In this document: piece after piece, positions 33,447 through 45,439 of the stretch
How the letters are laid out: each line of letters starts with the position of its first letter
How positions within the stretch are numbered: the stretch's first letter is position 1
Source of the DNA: Thysanoteuthis rhombus
Taxonomy: Eukaryota; Mollusca; Cephalopoda; Oegopsida; Thysanoteuthidae
Length of the DNA stretch: 64,000 nucleotides
Assembly: GCA_963457665.1 (NCBI GenBank)
Contig: OY735212.1
Span: 1,839,397-1,903,396, forward strand
Direction of reading: 5' to 3'
Made by a program: the position numbers and the translations under genes
The notes under the pieces: generated by a model
What the model saw: only the letters and a program-made list of their open reading frames with translations
The model's database searches: none
What the model was told of the DNA's origin: nothing

Positions 33447-33723
33447 TTGTTCACAGTTGATCCTATGCTTTGATCTGATAGCTGCATGTATCGTTTCTTG
33501 TAAATTAGAAAGAAACTATGTTTTTGGCCCCCAATTCTCGTGTACTAATACTGAATGGCTGTCCCTTTTATTGGATTTAGAGTCGTGTTTGCATTTAAAA
33601 TATAATGTCATTATGATACTGTTAAGTCAAGTCCAAATTAATCAATGAAGAACGTTGTGGTAAATGTTATCGTGAACACATATACAAGCACCTATCAGAT
33701 CAAAACATAGGATCAACTGTGAA
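33447..33723. repeat. Short inverted repeat next to RTE fragment
   Basis: 'gttcacagttgatcctatg' and 'tttgatctgatag' at 33448-33480 recur inverted at about 33690-33723 ('gataggatcaactg'-type). The arms are about 50 bases and the loop about 180. Confidence 0.5.
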
Positions 33724-34125
33724 CAAAGCATACATAATCTAACCAAGAGACAGATCTGCAAATCGAGAACCATACAACGCGCACATGAAAGAATTATGCT
33801 GAGCCTCACATGGAGAGACCACAAGACAGCACAGTACATTCGAGAGAAGACAAGAGTCAGGGACATCATAGAAGGCATTAAAAATCTAAAATGACAGTGG
33901 GCTGGCTACGTTGCAAGAATGGCGGACAACCGATGGACATCACGACTCACGACATGGATCCCCCGAGATCACATGCTCAACCGAAGCCGGCAGAATATTA
34001 GATGGGAAGACGAGCTTGACAAATTCAGAAAGTACTGGCTCCGCGACGCCCATAATAGAGAAGTGTGGCGAATCATAGGGAAGTTATATGTCCAACGACG
34101 GAGGTTAAGAGATTGATGATTTTTT
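33724..34125 (+). pseudogene. RTE-like LINE 3' coding end
   Basis: Plus-strand reading gives TIQRAHERIMLSLTWRDHK, YIREKTRVRDIIEGIKNLK, WAGYVARMADNRWTSRLTTW, RKYWLRDAHNREVW and VQRRRLRD, nearly identical to the copy at 57979-58530. A stop replaces one codon and the frame shifts at least once. It ends just after 'gtccaacgacgg' without a long gatgat tail. Confidence 0.8.
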
Positions 34126-35060
34126 TTTCTCAAATAAGTTCTTATGAAGGGAAAATACTAAGATACGCTGTTTGTACCATGGTTTATGGTAAATTCGACA
34201 AGACCTCCGTGGTAATCCATCCCCCGCTTGATGTCGTATACACGCGCTCATTTTCCTCAACAGTTAGTCCTGGGAGGCACAAAAACTTACACTTGCTACA
34301 CCAGAGACATTTTTTTCTCAATCCAATTAACACGTGCCTTAATTTCAAAGGTATTTTTTTCATTTCACATAATTAAATTTTCAGCTACGAAAAATGAAAA
34401 GTATTTCAAATTATTATTTATAATATATGCACACCACCACTAGAAAATTCGTCCTCAACTCTGTCAAAGGACATATTGCCTAGGTTGGATTCAAACCACA
34501 TACCCTTCTTTTAACAACTGGATGTGCTAAGTGATTACTCCCGAAAAGATATGCCAGATACGCAAGGGTTTTTGTTATATCTGATCCCATGTCAGAAAAT
34601 TAACATCTACTTCGTTTTTCAGATAATACTATTTTCACTCACAAAAAAATAAAAAAAGCGATTTCAAATTATTATCAATACTTGCTGAGATACCCTGCAT
34701 TGCCCGGAGAAAAATCTGTTAATATTACAACACTGGGAAGCAAATAGTATCTTATAGAGATTTCATAAAACGCTGGTCAGGCATACGTAGTCTCCGCTCA
34801 TAGCCTTGGAGATAATTTTTTCTGAAAACTGAGAATTCATTTGATCATTCCTGGCGTTAATAGCCCACATGTCAGAGAGGACCACTGTATTTAAGTTATG
34901 CTCATGCTATGTTTGGTTTTGGATTAGGATTGAATTAGGATTTGTTTTTGATCTGAGAAAAAATTGTCATTGTCAGTTTGAGGTTATCCTTTAAAAGACT
35001 CCGTCAAACTAGTATTTGTGCTTATATAAGGAGAAATTCACGTCCACGGTCTCCTTCGGT
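34126..35060. other. Anonymous, with tRNA-like B box on the minus strand
   Basis: At about 34480-34530 the minus strand reads 'ggtttgaatccaacc' downstream of 'agcacatccagttg', resembling the tRNA-related sequence at 36915-37015. A short SINE fragment is likely. Otherwise nothing. Confidence 0.35.
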
Positions 35061-36800
35061 GAATGGAAAGTAAGGGTTCAGCATCATAGCTACGTTGTAA
35101 ATAGAACTCCTCGCTATGAAACCTTCAAATATATCTTTTTTGCAAAACTGATACATTTCCGGGAAATTCGAAAGTCTGATTAATTGAAAGCACAGAAAGA
35201 AAAAAAGGGAAACTTTCTCTGAAATCGGTCAAACGATTGTATGCAATGCATTTCTGAACACTGGTGAATTGTTCCTCTCAATGATTACTTTGGTGCTGGG
35301 ATTAGTTTTTCATATGAGTAGACGCCCTCTCTCTCAAATTGACGGTTTATTTCTGTATGGAATTCAACATTGATATGTGCGTTGTAGGTAAATTGCGTCC
35401 CTGTGTTTTTTGTCTGTGAAATCTTATCGGTTGACACGCACATGCCAGCGTACAACCTTGGATAAACTGGCATAAACATCGAGAGAAAGAGAAATTCACA
35501 TCCATGGACAGTTATAACAGAAGGAAATTGAGGTTGCAATTTAGCATTATAGCTACATTGTAAATAGAAACCTAAAAAAAAAAAAACTTGAAATATTTAC
35601 TTTCTCAAACATTTCAAATTTCCAAAATAAATAAAGAAGAGAAAGAAAAAAAATCAGAAACTTAATACTCTACATATTATAAACACATCCGGGATTACAT
35701 TAGCACTGTGAGGGAAAAAACCTTCTCCCGTCTGAGTGTGAATTCGGTCAGCTAATTCCATTCTTCGAGGCTATATTCATGCGGCTGCTGAATCGTCACA
35801 ACTTTGCAATGGTAACTTAGAGCTCTCCGCCTCAAAAATGAGTACGTTCTTGTCTTTTGAGAACGCAAACGCAGACCCCGTAGAAACCATCAAACTTCTT
35901 TTGGGAAAATTCAACGTGAAAATGCGTACTAGGGGCAAATTGTTATCTGCTGAAATCGAATTTGCCAATTTCCGGACGTTTTAATCACTCGGCTATCTCA
36001 CCACCATGACTTTGAAACAACGAATCACGGCCTCACTCCATGATTTTTTAAGCATTGAGAGTACGTTCAAATAAATAATAAACAAAACTTCCCCAGATAA
36101 TGCTGACTCAAAATATACGTATACTTTGATTTCATATATTTAACTCCAATAGGTTTAGAGGAAATGTAAGATTTTAAAAAACACAAAGAAAAAATATTTT
36201 CGACAGACTTGTTTTCTGAAAGTGCGAACGTAGACCCCATAGAAATCGACGAACATGTTTTTGCGAAATTCAATCTTAAAATGTGTGCTATTGGTGAATT
36301 ATGAGCTTCTGATTTGCCTCAAATGAGGGCCTAGTTTAACATTATCAGTACATTGCAAATGGGACCTCACTCCAAAACCTGAAATAAATTGATTCGTCAA
36401 AACCGGCAACTTTCCATGAGGTTTAAAGGGCAAATTATTTGAAAAAATATGAAATTGAAAAGATAAAAACAACTTTTCGTGTTAGAGTTTGAACTTGTTT
36501 GACTGATTCTATTTTCGAGGCTCTTATTGTTCAGCTATTAAATCACCATGAACCTGAGAATTACTGCTCACAAAGACATTAAAAGAAAAGTGTTTATACT
36601 TGTATGTCAGTAGGTTCAATAATGATGAAAAACAATCATTGATGATGCTGATTAAAAATATAACTGTAATAGGGTTTTTTCTGAAGATCCTCGATGAAAA
36701 AAACACCGTTGAATTAGATCTCATAAAAATCGACAATTTGCTCTTAGCGAAATTCGCCCCTTAAGATGAGTGCTATAGGTAATTTTAGACCTGCTGATTT
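35060..36800. repeat. Degenerate long direct repeats, about 450-500 bp unit
   Basis: Phrases recur in order. 'tagctacgttgtaaatag' (about 35088), 'tagctacattgtaaatag' (about 35548) and 'atcagtacattgcaaatg' (about 36345) are one anchor. 'acgcagaccccgtagaaacc' (about 35870), 'acgtagaccccatagaaatc' (about 36230) and 'agatctcataaaaatcgac' (about 36715) are another, each followed by 'gcgaaattc' and 'atg(a/t)gtgctat'. Diverged and partly scrambled; no coding content. Confidence 0.55.
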
Positions 36801-36889
36801 CAGATATGCCTTTGTTTCTGTTCTGTGATGTGTAGTTCTGGACATTTTCTGAGTACACACACACACACGTATGTTGTAACTTATAATGT

Positions 36890-37015
36890 AGATGTACACA
36901 CCGCTATCAGAAAATCTGTTTTCAACTAAATGTATGACACTCTTGGATGGATTCAAACCACCAATCTTTCGGTTAACAGCCTAAAGCACTAACCTGCTGC
37001 GCCACAAACGCATAT
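36890..37015 (-). repeat. tRNA-derived SINE
   Basis: The minus strand reads 'tgtggcgcagcaggttagtg' (A-box-like), a stem with 'taaccgaaag', and 'ggtttgaatccatcc' (B-box-like), then a body ending near an (AC)n run at 36855. The layout is that of a tRNA-derived SINE head; the acceptor stem does not pair. Confidence 0.6.
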
Positions 37016-37861
37016 ATCTGTGTCAACACAGCTATTTCTTTCGGACTCCATTCATATGGGCTCTACTTATAAAATATTTTCCATTTTCCCTTACTGAAGC
37101 CCTCGTTTATGGCAACAGTATATGGGAAATCCTTATTTTTCTGGTGTCTACGACATTCGCAGTCATGATCCATATGCCTGCAAAGTTTCGTCTAATCCAG
37201 TTCTCCGGCTTGAGCGAGTGTTAACTTCTTACAGCAAATTTTAAGTAAAAACATGGAGAAGAAAAAATAAAATTTGCAGAGACTCTGAATCTTGCGTTTT
37301 TCAGAGCAATTTTTATGACTTCGTATTTTAAAAAAGTTACTTAGGATAAAACTCTCGAAAAGTCGACACAAATTTTATCAAAATTGATTAATGCTTACAA
37401 AATTTGTTACAAAATTAAAATGGTCACATTCTGTATAATCCCAACTTAACCACAAGGGTACAGTGCTGCTGGATGTGCCAGATTTTCTAAAATATGCCAT
37501 AGATTTTATCGAAATTTCGGTTAACAGTTGTTCCCCGTTGATATAAGCTATTTTTGTTTAAGATTCTAATTCATTCAATCCTTACTTGAAATCTTGGTGT
37601 GCTAAAATTTTCTGCCAAAAACGATTTCAAATTAAGTTCCTCCCAAATAGTGAACAGTGTAATTTACTTGGTTTGCTGTCCGTAACACTGGAGTCTTCCA
37701 CGGGGGGGGGGGGGGTTGATACATTCTACCCACTGTTTCAAACTATGCACTCTATCGATGAAAGAATTCAGTATTTCTTTCCAAAAAACAAAAAAGCAAA
37801 AAACAATCCAAATACATCCGTGATTTTTCCACCGGGGTTAACGAGTACATCGTTTGGAAAT
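37016..37861. other. No feature seen
   Basis: Includes a poly-G run (about 37701-37712). The 116-codon ORF at 37586 crosses it and has no recognisable domain. Confidence 0.4.
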
Positions 37862-37865
37862 CTGG

Positions 37866-38325
37866 ATACACATGATATATCAATGATTGGCAAACTAAAA
37901 CTGCTGGCCGTTATTACAGAGTTCGATCCTCATTGAGTTTCTCAATATTGATGTTCCGATACAAAACTGCTATGTTATCAAATGATATGAAAAAAATGTT
38001 TCAGGACACACGTCGTATAGCAATGATCAGCAAGCTAATCTTGCTGGCAATTGCTTGTGGGTTCGATCTCCATTGGATTTCCTGCTACAAAACTTCGATG
38101 CCAATAAATAATTTGAAAAAATGGATTCAAACGCACATATAACATTGAACAGAAAGCTATCTTGATGACCCTTTTCAACGGGTTCAATCCTCATTGGATC
38201 GCCAACAGTTAATGGGCCGATCATGTGAAAAGGTCATTACCCTGCTCGTATAGTGATGATCAGCAAGCTAATCTTGCTGGCTGTTGTTAGTTGCTTCGAT
38301 CATCATCGGATCTCCTGGATCAAAT
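37866..38325 (+). repeat. Four tandem tRNA-like units, about 113-134 bp
   Basis: Each unit has a hairpin such as 'cagcaagctaatcttgctg' followed about 15-20 bases on by a B-box-like 'gggttcgatc(c/t)' and 'catcattgg'-type flank, then 'ttcctgctacaaaactt'-like spacer. Hairpins start near 37886, 38028, 38152 and 38266. The upstream 'cgtatag(c/t)aatgatcagc' is shared. The stem-loop plus T-arm-like layout suggests a tRNA-derived sequence amplified in tandem. None folds into an intact tRNA. Confidence 0.55.
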
Positions 38326-41300
38326 GGTCTGATACTAATTCATACCAAGTTAATATACTTGTGTAATGAGCAGTATGGCCTTTTTGTTTTTCTGTCCGTA
38401 TCAGTGGACTGAGGGAGTAATGTCATCAGGATGTTCTTTGGAAAAACAACGAGTCATTGGAGGAAGTGGGATGATTTCGGCAAGATTTTACTGGAAAAAA
38501 ACTGGGTTCTATCATTTATGTGAAAGGTTCTTAGTCACTTATCACTAACTTCAACCTCATTGAAGACCAGGTACTTCTCTTCTTGGCAACAATCTTCCAC
38601 GATGACAGTTGCATCATTCAGCAGAACAATACGCACTGTCATTCTGCATGTGTTGAACAGAATGGTTTCAGGAACATAAAGAATATTTCACTGTGTTGCC
38701 CTGGCCTTCAAACACCTTGGATCTCATTCGCACTGAATGAATATCTGCACCCTTTTTATTTCATTTTCTTCTATGATTTTTAGTTTCTTTGTCGTAAGAC
38801 AATTGAACTCAGTACCTTATTTCTTTTCTTTGTTGTTGAGATGGAAAAAAAGTTCGCACTAAACTTAATATCGTAGTTGTTCAACTCTGCCAGTCAGCCT
38901 TTATCGGTTTATCTTACAGTTTGAATTCTTATTTTGTTTTAACCCCTTTCTCAACTCCTGCGTTCTATTTCTCGAGTATTTATTGCCGTGAAATCTGATG
39001 CTTGTTTGGTGACTGAGTCTAGACACATTCTCTTCCAAGAAGAGAAGGACTGGCCTGGTTAGTCACCCAATAAGAACTGTCTCTTCACCAACGTCTAACA
39101 CCAACCAGCCATACTCACATGAAAACTGGAAAAAACTATAATGATGTTGACTATGTTGGTGCTGACAGTTGTAGATACATACTATTTTGTTTTATCTTTA
39201 ATTAACAGTTATTCATGGATAATTGACTTACATGATATATAAGAAAATAAACAAATAATTGTCATAACGTGGTTGGATATTGTGCAGTTACGATATGCCC
39301 CCAAATATCAATCTGGCTTCAAAATAGCTGAATGTTGCTAAAAATAGCTAGACTTGGCGCAAAAATAGCTAATATAATTCCAGCACGGTTATAATGCAGT
39401 TGCCATCTTGGACCCTAACACCTATCGTATAACGGGGGGGGGGGGGGGTAAGTCAGCATAATCTTCTGCAAATGGCTACGAAAAAGATCTATTCCATTTG
39501 TTGCAGGGTCATCAACAGCTATAGGGGTGTAAAAAAAAAAGAAGTTTTTTTAAAGACATAATGGGTGAATATGTAATGATTCAACCTTCTAACTCCATTG
39601 GCGTGGCCTCTACGTATGATACATACGTACATACATGAATATATAGCGAGCAAACCAGCCAACTAGTTGACTGAAGAAACCCTTGTTGACAGTTTTGGTT
39701 GACCGTTTCTAATATTGCGACCCAAACAAAAATTCGTAATTCTTTGGTTCGAGTGCTTACACTGAACGGATTTGGATATTCTGTGTATTCGTAGCGAGTT
39801 GCCACTCATTTGTTTAAAATGATCTAACTACTATTACTGACCATTGTACGAAGATGACACGAGCCAGTGCCGAGTTTGAATTTTTACGGCTCAGGAGTTC
39901 CTGGGAAATCTGATGAAAATAGATAGAGAATGGAAGGTTTCAGATATTTTTTCATTAATTTCTGTGAATTATTTTCCTTGACCCCTGGTTCTTAGAATCA
40001 ACTAAGTTTTGATGTAAAATATCTAAACCCTAAGGAGAAGTAATCGAAATACTTTGAAGCTGTTGTTTCGTTCGACAGACGAAAAATCATCCACACACCA
40101 TGAAGTCTGGCCCCCTACAAACATACACCTTCAGATCGGTTACTACTCTAGTTTGCTTTAATGAGAAAAAGGAACTAAAAATATTTTTGTCTGTCAGGAC
40201 AGTTGCCAACATAGGAGAATAGTAGTAAAGAAAATTGGAGCTAACCCACCAGTAAAGACGACAGAAACGCACTCACTTCTTATTCCAAAACATGAAGAGT
40301 GCTAAGACGAAAGAAGTGTAGTTCGGTCAAATTCAGTCTATTCTGGCGCTTGGCAGCAATAATGCGCCCATTACTGGTCAATAAAATTGAACTTTTTTCT
40401 CTTAAGGTTGGAGTACAGCATTTTTAGACCGGTCTTTCGATGCAGATAACAAATTCCGAACCAGTTTAAATCCAGCACGTCTCATATTTTGGCTACAGAT
40501 GCAGTCTGTTTTCAGTTGTAGCGTATGTGAGGCAGTATAGGTAAAAGTCAGATGAAAACAACATCGTTATCAGTCAGAACCTTTCAGGGCAGAAAAGCAA
40601 AATCACGATGTATACGATATACAAAGAAGATAACATTCAGAAGGATAAACTAAAAATGTTGAGCTTTGAACCTCATCAAGAGTATCTATAGGGGTTATGT
40701 GCTAAAAAGGGACTTACACCTCATCATGAAAACTAGACGTGATACAAGAAAACTAATTTCAGTATCAGCACCCCAAACTGAATAGAGCACACACCACAAT
40801 ACATGTCTGCTTGAATTCTGTTTTATTGACCACTGTTATTTGCCAATTTATCATAGGTATCCCATTATTGTTGCCATGAAGTATGCCAAGCTGGACTTGA
40901 GAAATAATCGAACATTTACGAATGAAACGCTTGCAAGGATTATGAAAGCATGAAAAGGAAACCAACACTTTTCACTTTGAAGTGTTTTTTTTTTCTAATG
41001 AATAGATGAAATATGTTTCCCCCTTTTGTTTACATCGCAACATTCTCACAGGTGGCACAGAAAAAGTGACAATCTTGCAAGGTTTAGGCGGGTAGAATCG
41101 ATCAGTTGCTACACCTTGTATTTTTAAGGACAATGGAAACATCGTCTGTGAATCTGTCTATGCTGCTTACAACGATTGGGTCAGAGTGTGCTAGTTTGCA
41201 TCAATAATTCCGTACCCTGACATGTGGTTAGATCTGAATTTTAATTTGAAACCTTCACTGTACATTGGTGAACAAAAGCATTATGATCAGCAACTGCCTC

Positions 41301-41853
41301 GTAACAGCTGTACATGTCAGAACCTGGTGTATACCTATCAGCGGATGATCTGGTTACTTCATTTTGATGCATTAAATGTCACAGTTATTAAAAAGAAGTA
41401 GGATCTAGATGACATTCCCGAAATGGTGCAGGTTGTGGGGTGCTCACATTCAGTTGTGGGGATTACTTACCGGCAGTGGTAAGATATGGAAAAAAATCAC
41501 CAACCACCAACAAGGCATTGGACAACCAAGATCAGGTAGAAGCTCTTTTTTTTTTAGTACATGGAGTACCAACACCATATTAGGCACCATAGTTTATTGG
41601 CAAATTAGTTCATAGTGTTTGATTTATGTAAGCTATAGAGAAGCACTAGAGGTGCACTATTTCGTCCAATAACAAAAATGAAAAAGCAATCAGTTCACAT
41701 AAATATTATTTGTTTTTCAACAATCTCCTTCCTTATCTGTGGACTTAACTCAAGACATCTCCATCATTTACATAGTCCCAACATTATAAAGTTTAAATGT
41801 CAAGATCACAATTCAGAAAATAACTGTCTTAGGCTGCAGACTTTTTGATAAAC

Positions 41854-41855
<2 letters not shown>
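38326..41855. other. Long anonymous stretch
   Basis: Over 3.5 kb I found no gene. 39045-39110 has a partial CACGTG-family copy ('ggttagtcacccaataagaac'-type). A poly-G run is at about 39436-39448. Short ORFs lack support. Confidence 0.4.

Positions 41856-41857
<2 letters not shown>

Positions 41858-41925
<68 letters not shown>
41858..41925. repeat. (TA)n-(TG)n microsatellite
   Basis: Perfect dinucleotide runs. Confidence 0.9.
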
Positions 41926-41984
41926 ATAAAAATGCAACAAAAAAAAAAAGAAAAGGCAAACGTTTTTAGGATTAAGTTTTTCAA

Positions 41985-42235
41985 TATGTTTTAAACGGTT
42001 TCAAAATACTTACCCGTTATCTGAAGACGAGGTAAAATCAGTTAGTTGATTTTCGGGATGTCCATTGTGGGAGTATTTGATCATTTAGTCAGGTCATTAA
42101 TCTTGATGATGGTCTGCGTTTGTGTTAGACTCTCATCAAGATTAATGAACTGTCCAAATGACCAGATACTCCCACACTGGACATCGTGAAACTCTACAAA
42201 CGGATGACGTATTTTGAAACCGATTAAGGCTTACA
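41985..42235. mobile_element. Fold-back element with about 110-bp imperfect arms
   Basis: Left arm: 'aacggtttcaaaatac', 'gggatgtccattgtgggag', 'gtcattaatcttgatga'. Right arm, inverted: 'tcatcaagattaatgaac', 'ctcccacactggacatc', 'gtattttgaaaccg'. The spacer is only about 20 bases. No ORF; a MITE-like or hairpin-derived element. Confidence 0.65.
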
Positions 42236-43158
42236 CCAGTCAGCGATTTGGTGTCACAGTCATATCGCTAAACCAGCAATGGATGATTGCAGATGTAGTG
42301 ATACAGCTTCAAAGTAACTGTCCCAAAAAGCAAATTGGAACTCTGTCACTGCAACTGCTACCACAGACGTACGATTTTTGATTTCTAGATATTTAGCTTT
42401 TACCATTGCTTTCCTTCTCTAGCGGTAGACTGCGACAGATTAAGGCTTGTCATCAAGGCAGATATCCAGAAAAGCAAGAAGATAAGAGATGACTAGTGGG
42501 GAGAGAGAGGGAGCAGACAAAAGAGGGCGGTGACAGCGGCCGGAGATGGTCGCTCGTGAATCGGGCTGCACGGTCACGGAAGGAACTGCAGCTCAAGCAT
42601 AGTCTAGCAAATGTTCCATTGTTTTCCGAGACGGGGAGGCCAACTAGTTTGTTCTTTATAACACAGCTGATTATACATATATATATAAATAGCTATCAGG
42701 CGGAGTTCAGCTGTGAAAGCACCCCCGGGATGTAGCTGAAAACCAATCTTATCGGGTTGTTGCCAGCCAGTATGTATGTTTTTATACATGTATATTGAAC
42801 AGAAAGTAAGATTTCAGTTGAGCATTGATGTAGAACCCCTCTCTAAAACCCTTACAAAAGATTGGGGGGAGGGGGGTAATGGTTGAAGTGCTTCCCCTAC
42901 GGCCACTAACTATATATACGAAATTTGGTGTGTAAAGTGATACGCAAGGACCACCAGACAGAGATTTTTTTTGTTTTAAAACTTTTAAAAATTGTTTATA
43001 ACAAACTAATTGCCCTCTGATCCTCGGTCCAATAATTACGTTCTCTGACATGTACAAAAATACAAAACAAAATAAAGAGAGCAAACGAAAGAAACAAATC
43101 ACGTCATTACTCTCTGCATGAATACATCAACAATAGAAATCATTATTTTATCCACCAG
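42236..43158. other. Anonymous, with GC-richer patch
   Basis: 42490-42680 is GC-richer, with a purine-rich start and then (ta)n. It may be a decayed repeat, but I cannot assign it. Confidence 0.35.
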
Positions 43159-43160
43159 AG

Positions 43161-43230
43161 CAGGGGTATGCCAACTATGACCCGCGGGTCACACACAGTC
43201 CGCCAATTTCATTGAATATATAACTTTGCA
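43161..43230 (+). mobile_element. hAT-like non-autonomous element, 5' end
   Basis: 'caggggtatgccaactatg' followed by 'acccgcgggtcacacac' resembles the CAGGGGT...gcggcccgcgggcc start of many hAT-derived elements. The matching 3' terminal repeat and 8-bp duplication were not found, so the extent is unknown. Confidence 0.35.
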
Positions 43231-44459
43231 TACAAAAATCATGTTTTCTTTTTGTATATCTAGATAACGAGCAATGAAATCCAGTACTGAAAATAGATCA
43301 ATAGAATTCTAAATGGATATGCACAGCTATAATGAAAATCATTAAAGTAATTGAACAAAAAAAAAACAACCAAGAAACAAGCTGTTTCCATCGCAATGTA
43401 TGATTGGTTTTTCATTCGCTTTGGTCCTTCAGGCATCAATACATGGCTTATCCAGTCTGCCTTTTGAAAAATGAATAAATGACCAGTAAGTTTTTTTTAA
43501 CTTTAAACCAAACAGAAATGGAATGAATTATGTACACTGCGCTTGGTTGGACATAGATTAAAAGACGTTGAAAAAGAAATATTCAGGTTTTACTTTTCAA
43601 GTTACAGGAGACATATATGGTATGTTATGTTATTATTTTAATATTTTGTTGTTTCTGGTGCAAATTCAGGGGGGTCTGGAGTCCCAAAGCACAATAAGAA
43701 ATTATTTTTAGATATCTAGATTAAAGAAAGAAAAACAAATAACACCACGTAATCATAAATTAACCTTAAAACCACTGATGTTAAATTCAACATTTCTTTC
43801 CCCGCTTATTTTGCAAAAATACTTTCGCCCATCTAAACCTCTCAATCCTGTTCTACTTCTTGATTCCAACCCTGTGTTTGCTGGTTTGTTTGTTTCGATT
43901 TCATGATTCTGATATGTCCACAAAATGTCTTTAGATATCACGAAATGCTACATTGTCGAAGAAAAAAAGACAAAGACTGAAGCTTTTTGTGTGGAGAAAA
44001 ATGGATTTCCATTAGTTTTCGTCTGATTTTTAAGGCAGTTGATTGTTTCCAATGAAATTTGGAATCATCTAGATTTTCATGCCATTTACTTAGAGATTAT
44101 CCAGATACTTTTTTTTTCTAGAGTATTCTTTTATAACAATCCACAGTGACGTCAATATAGATCGTACAAACATTTTATCTATGAGAAGTAAGTATCTATA
44201 TTTACTTAGACAGTCCCCAAAAGTACATGTTTAAAAAAGGCTTGACTTAATGGAGTGTGAAGTGGCCTGCCATAATTGTCATGTAAAATAATCTTACGTC
44301 CGTCGAACAAAACTACAGCTCCGAAGTATTTAGTTTACTTTTCTTCGGTGTTGCCAATTAAGATATTTTATGAATAAACTTACAGAATTCTGGAGAGCGG
44401 AAATGAAGAGAGATAATTTACATGAAATACGGCGAAAGATCTATAATTTTTCATGTTTT
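43231..44459. other. No feature seen
   Basis: AT-rich; no gene or repeat identified. Confidence 0.4.
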
Positions 44460-44735
44460 ATTTTTAGTAGGTTTCTCGTGAACCGCTGATCCAAAAAACT
44501 TCAAATTTTTGATTGCTCTGCTTTGTGTGCAGACTAATATTCCTGGCAAATATCAACTTCGTGCAATGGCCAGTCATCAAGTAATCTCAGTGCATTAGAT
44601 TTCTCAAGAACTGCTGAATTGAAAAATAACTTCAACCTCGACACTGCACTGCTTTGTGGGGTGATTGATATATCTAGCGAATGTCATCTTCGCACAATAG
44701 CCAGATGTTGAGTAAATACAGTGCACACGCACACA
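44460..44735. repeat. Two 130-bp direct repeats
   Basis: 'gtttctcgtgaaccgctgat' (about 44470) and 'atttctcaagaactgctgaa' (about 44598) begin blocks sharing 'ctgctttgtg(t/g)g' and 'cttcg(t/c)(g/a)caat(g/a)gccag'. Spacing is about 128 bases. Confidence 0.55.
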
Positions 44736-45079
44736 GAGACATGTTTTTTCAACCGTGGTTAGCTGATATTCAGATTGTAGCTAGGTAATTTTTTTTCAAT
44801 TCTCCTCTGATAGTAAGAAAAAATCTTTTTGCAAAGAGATATTTTTTGTAATTTAAGAAAGGTATACCATTACCTTCATACTATAATTTCATTTAAACCT
44901 CCTTGCAAACAAAATTACTGAGAAAGTAGCGAACTAATTTTTGTCTCTTCGTCAAATATGTGAAAGCTGCTTTATTTGCAATCTTTGTTGGTTGCCACGT
45001 AAAACTGGTCGTAGCAAAAGAAATCTCTCGTGCAGATGAGCTCAATACAGTGAAGTGACTACCCTTCAGTTTTCTTTTG

Positions 45080-45352
45080 GCAAAGCAGGGTCTCACTGGA
45101 AACTGTCAACACAGCAGGGTGAATGAGAAAGTGTTGTCAGATATGTACAGGATGATATGTCAAATGAGATGTGCATCCATCAGTGGATCCAACAACAGAT
45201 TTTGCAACCAACGGGATGAAACGGGATCTGTGTGTACCTGTACCCGTGGCGATTTCTATTGTATGAGTCGGAGTTACGAAGTAACAAGAACACTTCTCTT
45301 ATATTCATTTAGTAATACGATGGGGAGGCATACCAAACGGACTGGGGGTATG
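45080..45352 (+). CDS. Cys-rich ORF, possible exon
   Basis: The frame includes MICQMRCASISGSNNRFC and SVCTCTRGDFYCMS, a cluster of six cysteines in 50 residues with a C-x-C. A consensus-like donor GTATGAGT follows the Y-C codons at about 45260, and possible acceptors (acagcag, tgtacag) lie upstream near 45114 and 45149. This could be an exon of a small secreted or VWC-like protein. I cannot place it in a gene, and it sits beside a Helitron relic. Confidence 0.3.
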
Positions 45353-45439
45353 TAAAAACAACCAGGTACACAGGGTCGCCCTCTATCTACATCACATCCG
45401 TACCGCTGCAAACATTTCACTCTCCTGAAAACATCTTCG

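Noticed and set aside
37866-38325. CRISPR-like array (regular repeats)
   Set aside because: Units are long, diverged and tRNA-like, the 'spacers' are conserved, and the genome is eukaryotic.
39436-39448. Poly-G run as a regulatory quadruplex
   Set aside because: A single short homopolymer run with nothing around it; the similar runs at 37701 and 52298 are equally isolated.
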